17,927 nt of DNA from Acidobacteriota bacterium (GTDB lineage Bacteria; Acidobacteriota; Thermoanaerobaculia; Multivoradales; JAHEKO01), in assembly GCA_029861655.1 (NCBI GenBank), contig JAOTZA010000028.1, forward strand, positions 1-17,927, read 5' to 3'. The first letter of the stretch is position 1; each line of letters begins with the position of its first letter. A program made the translations under genes and the position numbers. The notes under the pieces were generated by a model. That model was given only the letters and a program-made list of their open reading frames with translations, was not told the origin of the DNA and did not search any database. This document shows positions 7,061-14,217 of this stretch, in pieces.

Positions 7061-8031
7061 AGACTGCCGCTATCGCCGTCTCCCTCACTCTGGCGGGTAT
7101 TCTCGCCCTCGCGCCGCTTGGCCACGCCCAACTCGAGCCGCGTCCGGAAGGTCGTGTGGACATCGGGGTGCGACCTTCCGAAGCGGAGGTGGGTGATGTG
7201 ATCGTGGCAACGCTCACCGTCACCGCGCCGCCTGGAGCCATCGGGCCCCCGGTTTTTCCCGATTGGAGCGAGGCGTGGGGTGAGGCGGAGGTACGAGAGG
7301 CCGGGCCGGTCGAGGACACAGGCGGCTCCCGCTTTCAGCAGAAGGTCCGTCTCACGGTGTTCCGAACCGGTGGGGTCGTCTTGCCGCCGGTCACCGTCGA
7401 GGTTCCGACGGCGAAGGAGGTTCTCCTCCTACCCAGCAAACCCCTGACCCTCGAGATCCGCTCTGTTCTGCCGCCAGACGTCGAAAACCCCAACCCTCGC
7501 CCACCGGCACCTCCACGCGCATTGCCGATCGGTGAGAGTTTCTGGCGCGTCACGTTCGCGCTGGTTGCCGCGTGCCTGGTCGCCGCAGTCTTCCTGGCCA
7601 GACGCCGCTCGCAAGCACGTCGCGCCGAGATAGCAGCTGTACCCCCACTCGAGGCTTTGGCCCGTGGTCTCGAGAGCCTGAGAAACGTCGAGGAGTGCAA
7701 GGCGTTCCACACGAGTCTGAGTCTCTACTTGCGGAGGTTCCTGGGCCGATCCTTCAGCTTCCCGGCGCTGGAAAGCACGACGACCGAGGTGCGTTACAAA
7801 CTGACCGACACCGGCACGCCGCGACCGCTCGTTTCCCGCGCCGAAAAGATCTTGCGCCACTGCGATCTCGTCAAGTTCGCTCAGAGTGGTCTGGCTCCGC
7901 TGGCTCCGGAACCTCCCGGAAGTCTGGGCGCCCGGTTGGAGGAAGTCCTGGAGCTGGGTCGCGAGCTCGACCAACACCTCCAGCCTCCCGAGCCGACCCC
8001 CCCCGAGCAAGGTACGGAACAGGCGGCATGA
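7057..8031 (+). CDS. Membrane-anchored BatD/DUF4381-like protein
   Basis: 324 residues: a signal peptide (1-24, ending LGHA), an extracytoplasmic beta-rich segment (~30-140) with BatD-like phrases (RPSEAEVGDVIVATLTVTAP), and a proline-rich spacer (~140-156). One membrane helix (~162-182) is followed by a basic stop-transfer (ARRRSQARR), then a cytosolic helical region of ~130 residues (LEALARGLESLRNVEECKAF, FLGRSFSFPALESTTTEV). In related operons a smaller DUF4381 protein with one membrane helix sits at this place. Here the layout is a miniature of BatD: an outside Ig-like part, one helix and an inside helical tail. The start ATG at 7057 overlaps the DUF58 stop, and an upstream in-frame ATG at 6952 would put 35 unrelated residues before the signal peptide. 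The position and topology are firm; the family name is an inference. Confidence 0.85.
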   Translation: MKTAAIAVSLTLAGILALAPLGHAQLEPRPEGRVDIGVRPSEAEVGDVIVATLTVTAPPGAIGPPVFPDWSEAWGEAEVREAGPVEDTGGSRFQQKVRLTVFRTGGVVLPPVTVEVPTAKEVLLLPSKPLTLEIRSVLPPDVENPNPRPPAPPRALPIGESFWRVTFALVAACLVAAVFLARRRSQARRAEIAAVPPLEALARGLESLRNVEECKAFHTSLSLYLRRFLGRSFSFPALESTTTEVRYKLTDTGTPRPLVSRAEKILRHCDLVKFAQSGLAPLAPEPPGSLGARLEEVLELGRELDQHLQPPEPTPPEQGTEQAA

Positions 8032-9023
8032 GCACACTCCCGCACTTCGCCCACCCCTGGTGGCTCCTCGCTCTCTTGATGGTGCCGGTCCTCGTCTGGC
8101 ACCGGCACCGGCACCAGTCTCAGGGAGCCCTCCCGTATAGCCGGCTACCGGGCCCTGCCCGGGGCGCATGGCGGATTCACACGCCCTTCTATCTCCGACT
8201 GTTGGCCTTCGCCCTGCTGGTGACCGCCCTGGCTCGGCCCCAGATCGGGTTCGCCTGGGAGGAGAGTCTTACCGAGGGGATCGATATCGAGATTGTGCTC
8301 GACATCTCCGGCTCGATGGGGGCCGAAGATTTTCAACCCCGGAACCGCCTCGCCGTGGCCAAGGAGGTCGTCAAGGACTTCGTACGCCAGCGGCCGGCCG
8401 ACAGGCTCGGACTGGTCGTCTTCTCCGGAAGCGCGCTGACCCGTTCGCCTCTGACCAGCGATCGTTCGATGCTCGAGTTCTTGATCGATTCGGTCCAACT
8501 CAACACCCTCCCCGACGGCACGGCCATCGGCGTCGCTCTGGCCAGCGCGGCGGCACGGCTCCAAAACAGCGAAGCCGAATCAAGGGTGATGATCCTGGTC
8601 ACCGACGGCGTCAACAACTCTGGGGCCATCGATCCGCTGTCGGCCACGGCAATCTGTAAGGGTCTTGGGATCCGCGTGTACACCATAGGTGTCGGAACCC
8701 GCGGTCGAGTTCCCGTACCGCTGATACAGATCGATCCGCGCACGGGACGCCGCCGGGTCACACGACAGATGATGGAAGTGGAGGTCGACGAAGAATTGCT
8801 GCGCAAGATCGCCGAACGCACCAGCGGGCAGTACTTTGAGGCCACAAACCCCGAGAGTCTCCGCCGGGTGTTCGACGAGATCGATCAGATGGAGAAAACA
8901 CCGCTCGAGATAAAACGCTACGTCCGATACGAGGAGGCGTTCGGCCCTCTGGCGGCCGGTGGTCTGGCACTCGTACTGGTCCCCTTGCTGGCCGCGCTTC
9001 TGGGACAGACGGTGGAACCATGA
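8028..9023 (+). CDS. batA: BatA, membrane VWA-domain protein
   Basis: 331 residues with the standard BatA layout: two N-terminal membrane helices (~10-24 and ~53-69), a von Willebrand factor A domain (~85-290) and a C-terminal membrane helix (~306-326). The metal-ion-dependent adhesion site is complete: DISGS (92-96), the Thr of DGTAIG (~165) and the Asp of VTDG (~193). That predicts divalent-cation-mediated binding to a partner, probably other Bat proteins. The segment before the domain, LARPQIGFAWEESLTEGIDI, is typical of this family. The ATG at 8028 overlaps the upstream stop as ATGA. A longer open frame beginning at 7572 is rejected, since it would overlap the previous gene by ~460 bp without conserved sequence. 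Confidence 0.95.
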   Translation: MSTLPHFAHPWWLLALLMVPVLVWHRHRHQSQGALPYSRLPGPARGAWRIHTPFYLRLLAFALLVTALARPQIGFAWEESLTEGIDIEIVLDISGSMGAEDFQPRNRLAVAKEVVKDFVRQRPADRLGLVVFSGSALTRSPLTSDRSMLEFLIDSVQLNTLPDGTAIGVALASAAARLQNSEAESRVMILVTDGVNNSGAIDPLSATAICKGLGIRVYTIGVGTRGRVPVPLIQIDPRTGRRRVTRQMMEVEVDEELLRKIAERTSGQYFEATNPESLRRVFDEIDQMEKTPLEIKRYVRYEEAFGPLAAGGLALVLVPLLAALLGQTVEP

Positions 9024-10033
9024 GCTTTGCGTTCCCTCAAGCCTTGTGGCTCGTCGTGCTGGCTCCGATCACCGTTCTAGTTGCCGGCTGGGCCTGGCGG
9101 CGAAGGCTACGCGACGCAGCGGCCTGGGTCGCCGGCGGACTCTGGGAACGCCTGCATTTGAGAGTGCATCACGCCCGGCTGTGGGTTTCCCTGGCGCTTC
9201 TTTTTCTGACGGTTCTAGGTGCCGCGTTGGCCTTGGCACGCCCGCGTTGGGGTGTCACCGAAGAACTGGTCGAACGTCAGGGTGTGGACATCGTCTTCCT
9301 GCTCGACTCCTCACTGTCGATGCGCGCCCAAGACGTGCCTCCCTCCCGAATGGACATCGCCAAGACCCTGGTGCGGCGCATGGTCGGCGCCCTCCCCGGC
9401 CATCGTGTCGCGCTCGTCCAGGCCGAGGGACAAGGCGTCGTGCTGGTGCCACTGACCGTGGACGCCGCGGTGATCGATCTGGTGCTCGACACGGTCACCG
9501 CGGGATCGTTGCCACAACCGGGGACTCGCCTGGGTTCAGCCATCGGTGAAGGGATCAAGCTCTACCCACCCGAGAGCGAGCGTCATCGCGTCCTGGTCTT
9601 GATCTCGGATGGCGAGGATCACGGGGGTGGCTGGGACACCATAGCGTCCCGCCTTGCAGAGGCTCACATCGTCGCCCACACGATCGGCGTCGGCACCGGC
9701 GAGGGAGCGCCCATCCCGCTCCCCGACGAAGGGGGTCCACAGTACAAACAAGATCAGACCGGTCAGGTCGTCGTGTCGCAACTCGACGAAAAGGCACTAC
9801 GCGGACTGAGCAAGCAGACCGGTGGGCTCTATCTGCAGGTCGATCGGGCCGCGGCCGAACCAGCGGAACTGGTGGCCGCAATCGAAGAAATGGAAAAGCG
9901 CACTTTCGAAGGCGAGATCCTCAACCTTCAAGCCGAAAGGTTCCAGTGGCCACTGGCGGCCTCGGCTCTCGCGCTCGCTCTCTATCTCGCTCTTTCACCC
10001 TTCACCCGAAAAAGAACCGAGTTCCCAGGATGA
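9020..10033 (+). CDS. batB: BatB, membrane VWA-domain protein
   Basis: 337 residues, paralogous to the preceding BatA: an N-terminal membrane helix (~8-26), a second (~54-73, followed by LARPRWGV), a VWA domain (~88-300) and a final membrane helix (~308-327). The metal site is intact: DSSLS (96-100), Thr (~169 in PQPGTRLGSAIGEG) and Asp (~197 in LISDGED). BatA and BatB are thought to form a membrane VWA pair working with BatC and MoxR. ATGA overlaps link it to batA (9020-9023) and to batC (10030-10033). Confidence 0.95.
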   Translation: MSFAFPQALWLVVLAPITVLVAGWAWRRRLRDAAAWVAGGLWERLHLRVHHARLWVSLALLFLTVLGAALALARPRWGVTEELVERQGVDIVFLLDSSLSMRAQDVPPSRMDIAKTLVRRMVGALPGHRVALVQAEGQGVVLVPLTVDAAVIDLVLDTVTAGSLPQPGTRLGSAIGEGIKLYPPESERHRVLVLISDGEDHGGGWDTIASRLAEAHIVAHTIGVGTGEGAPIPLPDEGGPQYKQDQTGQVVVSQLDEKALRGLSKQTGGLYLQVDRAAAEPAELVAAIEEMEKRTFEGEILNLQAERFQWPLAASALALALYLALSPFTRKRTEFPG

Positions 10034-10923
10034 AGCCGTTGCTCCACAACCTTTTGAGGACGGCGTGGGCGGCCGCCACCTTCGCCACGATCCTCGGCAC
10101 CCTGTTGTTGGCAGCCGAACCCGCCGGAGCCCAATCCTCGCCACCCGTTTCGCAGACTCAGAGACCCGCCGCCGAAGAAGCGACGCCCCAGCGGGCCGGC
10201 ATGCTTGAGCGCCTGCGGTTCAACACGCGAGAGCGCACTCAGCGCGGCCTGGCCGCCCTCGAGGACGAACGCCCGACCGAGGCCCTCCAGCCCTTCCGCA
10301 CCGCCGGACGTCTGGCGCCTGAAGACGCATGGGTCCAGTTCAACACCGGTACGGCCGAGCTTCAGGACCCCGAGCCGCAAGCCGGCGCCAAACGATCGCT
10401 ACCCTCGCTCTCGTTCGCCGCCGAAAACGCCACCGAAGAACTGGCCCCGATCGCGCACTACAACCTCGGAACTGCGCACCTGTCGGCCGACGATCCCGCA
10501 GCGGCGGTAGAAGCCTTAAAGAACTCCCTGCGGGCGGATCCTTCGAACCCGGACGCCAAGGTCAACCTCGAAGTGGCACTCCGCGAGCTGGAGAAACGGA
10601 AGCAAGAGAAGGAGCAGCAACAGGAGAGCGAGGAACAATCCGAAAAAGACTCCGAGGAGAACAAAGAACCGGGCGACGACCAGAATCAGCAGCAGGAACC
10701 GGGCGAAGAGCCGTCTCCCGAGCAACCGGATGACCAGAACGAAGAGAAACCGGGAGAGGACGAACCACAAGAACAGTCACCCGATTTCGAAGAGCAGCCC
10801 GACATGAGCGCCGAGCAGGCTGCGGCGATCCTCGAAGCCGTCGAGAACCTCGAACGCGAGCAAAGAAGGCTCGAGGCCGCCGAGAAGGCCCGCAAGGCTT
10901 CCAAGCAAGGCAAGGATTGGTGA
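10030..10923 (+). CDS. batC: BatC, TPR protein with acidic low-complexity tail
   Basis: 297 residues. A likely signal peptide (1-34, ending AGA) is followed by TPR-like helices (~65-190), including HYNLGTAHLSADDPAAAVEA. A very acidic, Glu/Gln/Pro-rich unstructured stretch (~190-258, e.g. QQEPGEEPSPEQPDDQ) comes next, then a short helical C-terminus (~259-297, EAVENLEREQRRLEAAEKAR) that is conserved in BatC proteins. It probably acts as a periplasmic or membrane-side scaffold linking the VWA proteins. An in-frame ATG at 9946 is rejected because it would replace the signal peptide by sequence read from inside batB. Its TGA shares one base with the batD start (TGATG). Confidence 0.92.
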   Translation: MKPLLHNLLRTAWAAATFATILGTLLLAAEPAGAQSSPPVSQTQRPAAEEATPQRAGMLERLRFNTRERTQRGLAALEDERPTEALQPFRTAGRLAPEDAWVQFNTGTAELQDPEPQAGAKRSLPSLSFAAENATEELAPIAHYNLGTAHLSADDPAAAVEALKNSLRADPSNPDAKVNLEVALRELEKRKQEKEQQQESEEQSEKDSEENKEPGDDQNQQQEPGEEPSPEQPDDQNEEKPGEDEPQEQSPDFEEQPDMSAEQAAAILEAVENLEREQRRLEAAEKARKASKQGKDW

Positions 10924-12731
10924 TGGGCACGCTCCGGGCGAAACGGCTCTTGCTTTGCACCCTATGGGTCGCTTTGGCGGGGATCGGCCCCGCAAACGCC
11001 GTCGGGTCCTACATAACGCCCTCGGCGAGCCTGGAGCCCAACCCGATCGGGCTGGGCCAGGTAACGACGTTGACCATCACGGTCGAGACCAGCGGGCTTT
11101 CGGATGTTCGGTTCGAACCTCGGTTCAAGCTCGAGAACCTGGAGAAGGTATCCGGCGCCTCACGCGCCCAGAAAGTAAGCTTTGTCAACGGCCGAGTGAC
11201 CCGGAGCGACTCACTGTCCTGGAGACTGCGACCGACACAGGCGGGCGTGGCCCGGGTCTTTGGGATGAGAGTCGAGATCGATACCAAGATCTTTGTGCTC
11301 GACGACATCCCGATAGAAATCAGTGAGGAGCCGGTAGAGGTTCAGCGGCAACCGGGCGCTGTGAGCAGCCCGTTTGCCGAACTGGACGATCTATGGGATC
11401 CCTTCGGGAGGCGCCGCACACGGGAACCCTTGCCTGTGGTCAAGCCCAAGGTGTTCCTGCGAGCCGAAGTATCGCCGCGAAAACCCTTCGCCGGCCAGCA
11501 GGTCCTCTACACCCTTTTCCTGTTCACGCAGGCCGACGTCGCGGCGATCGACCCGATCGACATGCCGGATTTTCACGGTGCATGGTCGCAGGAGGTGCCG
11601 CAGCCGGAGCCCCGGCGCGTGACCATGACCAAAGTCCAGGATGTCGACTACGGTCGGGTCGTACTGCTGCGAAGGGCGCTCTTCCCGCTGAGAGACGGTC
11701 CCCTCGAGATCGATCCCATCCGTGCCCGGATGGTCATCAAGGTCCCCGAGAGGAGCTGGCTGGGACCGCTGATGAGCCGAGCCGAGGAGATCGAACGCAC
11801 CAGCAACAGCGTGTCGCTCGAGGTGCTGCCATTGCCCGATGCCCCCACGGGGTTCCGCGGCGCGGTCGGTCAGCTCGAGCTCGAGTCGCGGCTCGAGCCT
11901 CAACAGCTGGAGGTCGGCCAGGCCGCCACACTCGAACTGTCTCTTTCGGGCACCGGCCATATCCAGGGACTCCCGGCCCCCGACATCCCCGAACTCAACG
12001 GCGTACGGCGCTTCCCCCCGGAACAAAGCGGCAGCAACGAGATCCTGGCGACGAGAGTCCACGGGCAGCGGTCGTGGACCTATGTTCTGGTGCCCGATCG
12101 TCCCGGTGAATGGAGCCTCCCGGAAATCCGCTATCCGTTCTTCGATCCGGTCGCCGGGGAGTTCCGCGAGGCGGCAACCAAGGTGATCGACCTCAGGGTT
12201 CTGCCGCGAGAAACGGGGGCAACCGACAGGGAGACGGCCGTTCGACACGAAGCGAAGGGCGAGCAAGAACCCACGGAGTCGGCGTCAGCCCTCGACACCG
12301 AGTTCGTGGCCGGGTCCGCTATCCCACGTCCGTCGCCCTGGCTTTGGACCCTGGCCGCACTGTTACCGTTGCTGGTCATCTTTGTCCTCAGGACCCGTCT
12401 CGGCGGACAGCGAAGGGAAGACAGTCGCGAGCTCAAAGATCGCCTTCGGGAGGCCGCCAAGCTCAAGTCGCCGCGCCGGGCCGTGGACGAGATAGAAGCT
12501 TGCTGGAAGACGTTCCTGGCCCACCGGTGGGAGCTCGAGGAAACGGCCTCACCCGCCCACTGGGGAGATCTCCTCGAAGCCAAGGGTGCGAGCCCCGAGA
12601 CGGTCGAACAAATGGACCGGCTCGCCGAGGATCTCGACTACCTGCGGCACGCTCCCGAGCTTGCCGCCTCGGACATGGTCCGGGCCGAGATTCTGGACCG
12701 CTCGACCCGTCTTCTTCGCGCTCTGGCTTGA
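10923..12731 (+). CDS. batD: BatD, Ig-like membrane protein (aerotolerance operon)
   Basis: 602 residues. A signal peptide ends near residue 26 (PANA). A large extracytoplasmic region of several Ig-like beta domains (~30-440) includes SASLEPNPIGLGQVTTLTIT at the start and a second, repeated-type domain near PTGFRGAVGQLELESRLEPQ, a phrase typical of BatD. One membrane helix (~469-489, WLWTLAALLPLLVIFVL) is followed by a cytosolic helical tail of ~113 residues. The start is the ATG at 10923, overlapping the batC stop; TTG (10917) and GTG (10920) just upstream are in frame and would add only two residues. It is the last gene of the operon. No terminator hairpin is visible in the 143 bp that follow. 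Confidence 0.95.
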   Translation: MGTLRAKRLLLCTLWVALAGIGPANAVGSYITPSASLEPNPIGLGQVTTLTITVETSGLSDVRFEPRFKLENLEKVSGASRAQKVSFVNGRVTRSDSLSWRLRPTQAGVARVFGMRVEIDTKIFVLDDIPIEISEEPVEVQRQPGAVSSPFAELDDLWDPFGRRRTREPLPVVKPKVFLRAEVSPRKPFAGQQVLYTLFLFTQADVAAIDPIDMPDFHGAWSQEVPQPEPRRVTMTKVQDVDYGRVVLLRRALFPLRDGPLEIDPIRARMVIKVPERSWLGPLMSRAEEIERTSNSVSLEVLPLPDAPTGFRGAVGQLELESRLEPQQLEVGQAATLELSLSGTGHIQGLPAPDIPELNGVRRFPPEQSGSNEILATRVHGQRSWTYVLVPDRPGEWSLPEIRYPFFDPVAGEFREAATKVIDLRVLPRETGATDRETAVRHEAKGEQEPTESASALDTEFVAGSAIPRPSPWLWTLAALLPLLVIFVLRTRLGGQRREDSRELKDRLREAAKLKSPRRAVDEIEACWKTFLAHRWELEETASPAHWGDLLEAKGASPETVEQMDRLAEDLDYLRHAPELAASDMVRAEILDRSTRLLRALA

Positions 12732-12787
12732 GCCGTATTGCACCCCGGCACAAGTGACGGATTCCCTACCTTGGGTTTCTGGCCTTC

Positions 12788-12798
12788 TGCTAAAGTTA
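12788..12798 (+). promoter_or_regulatory. Possible extended -10 element ahead of the GGDEF gene
   Basis: TGCTAAAGTTA, a TGn-extended -10 (TAAAGT 12791-12796), lies 57 bp after batD and 76 bp before the GGDEF start. It matches 10 of 11 bases of the element ahead of ftsK. No convincing -35 is present (ACCTTG at 17-bp spacing is weak). If real, the GGDEF gene has its own promoter and is not part of the bat operon. Confidence 0.3.
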
Positions 12799-12874
12799 CG
12801 TCGTAAATACGCACGAGCCATGGACTTCCGACGGAAGGGAGCCAACCGGCTCGACGTCGAGGCAACGGGACCCG

Positions 12875-14008
12875 ATGACTACTTTCCACTGTCTAGAGCC
12901 TCAGGATCTCGAGGCGTTTCTAGAGCGCCGGCGCGCCATCCCATCGTTCGCGCTGGACATGAGCCTCGCCGAGAATCTGACCGAAGTGTTGCGCAAGGCC
13001 AACGAGTTCGTACCCTCGGAATCCGGGTCTATCCTCCTTGACAACCCCAAGAACAAACGGCCCGATCGGAGCCGTAATTCGCTCACCTTCATCGCTGCCT
13101 TCGGCACGAAATCCGAGGGGCTGGTCGGACGAACCGTTCCCGCCGAGACAGGGATCGCCGGTCACGTCTATGTCACCGGAGAGTCTCACTGCTCCTCCAA
13201 CGTCGAGGAGGACCGACTGTTCTTTCCCGACATCGACCGCGACCACGACTATCAGACGACATCGCTTGTCGCCATCCCGGTGCGAATCGAAAAAGAGGTC
13301 TGCGGCGTCCTCGAGCTGATCAATCGGCAAGCCACCGATCACTACAGCAAAGAAGACCTCAACCTGCTCGAGATCTTCGCCGGCTACATCTCGATCTCAA
13401 TCCAGAACATCCTCGATGGTCGACAGGCCCAGGAGATCGCCAAGCGCGACAACCTGACCGGGCTCTTCAATGACCGCTACCTCCACATCGCACTGTCGCG
13501 CGCGATTGCCAAGTGCCGGCGCGAAAATGCCGATATCGCCCTTCTGTTTCTGGATCTTGATTTTTTCAAACGGGTCAACGATACCCACGGACATCTCGCC
13601 GGCAGCCAGGTGCTGCGCGAGGTCGGTCAGCTTCTGCGCGCAGGAACTCCTTTTGCTGGCACCATCGCCGCCCGCTATGGCGGCGACGAGTTCGTGATCG
13701 CTCTTCCCGGTTTCGACATCGAAGAGGCGGTCCTGCTGGCCGAAGAGATCCGCAACACCATCGTCGAGAACGCATTCTGCAACAAGCCGGGAGAGATCCA
13801 GCCCGACCCCATCCATCTCACCGGGCTCACAACCTCCATCGGGGTTGCAACGTTGAGACGGCATCTGGGAGATGAACTGTCGGTCGAACGGTGCAAATCG
13901 ACGCTTCTTCGCCTAGCCGACTCGGCGATGTATATCGCCAAGGAAACTGGACGAAACCGGACCGCGACCGCGGGCGAGCCCGTCAGACGGCAGCAGACCG
14001 CCGATTAG
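12875..14008 (+). CDS. GAF-GGDEF cyclic dinucleotide synthase, predicted Hypr type (cyclic AMP-GMP)
   Basis: 377 residues, soluble. An N-terminal GAF sensor domain (~28-180) contains SESGSILLDN, GIAGHVYVTGESHCSSNVEE and LVAIPVRIEKEVCGVLELIN. A GGDEF domain (~192-360) follows. The active site looks competent: LDLDFFK (226-232) with metal-binding Asp227, NDTHGH (235-240) and RYGGDEF (267-273). Two departures matter. The base-contacting Asp of canonical diguanylate cyclases (Asp344 in PleD, in the GHxxGD motif) is Ser244 here (GHLAGSQVL). Asp-to-Ser at this place is the published signature of Hypr GGDEF enzymes such as Geobacter GSU1658, which make 3',3'-cyclic AMP-GMP. The RxxD inhibitory site nine residues before GGDEF is absent (Phe260, Thr263). 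The GAF ligand is unknown. A weak GAGG lies 12 nt before the ATG. Being a GGDEF protein is sure; the product is inferred. Confidence 0.93.
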   Translation: MTTFHCLEPQDLEAFLERRRAIPSFALDMSLAENLTEVLRKANEFVPSESGSILLDNPKNKRPDRSRNSLTFIAAFGTKSEGLVGRTVPAETGIAGHVYVTGESHCSSNVEEDRLFFPDIDRDHDYQTTSLVAIPVRIEKEVCGVLELINRQATDHYSKEDLNLLEIFAGYISISIQNILDGRQAQEIAKRDNLTGLFNDRYLHIALSRAIAKCRRENADIALLFLDLDFFKRVNDTHGHLAGSQVLREVGQLLRAGTPFAGTIAARYGGDEFVIALPGFDIEEAVLLAEEIRNTIVENAFCNKPGEIQPDPIHLTGLTTSIGVATLRRHLGDELSVERCKSTLLRLADSAMYIAKETGRNRTATAGEPVRRQQTAD

Positions 14009-14074
14009 GCGGGGTTCTTGCTCCACCACGCCGCCGCTCGAGGTGCTCTTTGTTACCTTTCTGAAGGCTGGTTG

Positions 14075-14083
14075 TGCTAGCCT
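14075..14083 (+). promoter_or_regulatory. Possible extended -10 element ahead of lat
   Basis: TGCTAGCCT (within TTGTGCTAGCCTGAC) resembles a TGn-extended -10 and is 134 bp before the lat ATG, in the 209-bp gap after the GGDEF gene. The only -35-like string (TTGTTA, 14050-14055) is 22 bp away, too far, so the call is weak. Confidence 0.2.
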
Positions 14084-14217
14084 GACTGCCACCGGGTGCG
14101 CGTAGTCTTGGAGCTCCTTCAACGAGCCTTTCGAGCCGGCGCGTGACCGGTCCCAGCGAAACCCAGGACCGCAAGGCCGAGTCAGCGTCCGCATGGCGTC
14201 GACCGGGAAGGACCGAA

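Noticed and set aside
7572..8027. Extended start of batA
   Set aside because: It would overlap the preceding gene by about 460 bp with Arg/Pro-rich shadow sequence; the ATGA overlap at 8028 is the family start.
10600..10800. Acid-rich stretch as a DNA repeat element
   Set aside because: It is low-complexity coding sequence (Glu/Gln/Pro) within batC, in frame and typical of BatC proteins.
14143..14217. 25-residue N-terminal extension of Lat
   Set aside because: The ATG at 14218 has AAGGA at good spacing and begins the conserved part; the extension looks like leader DNA.
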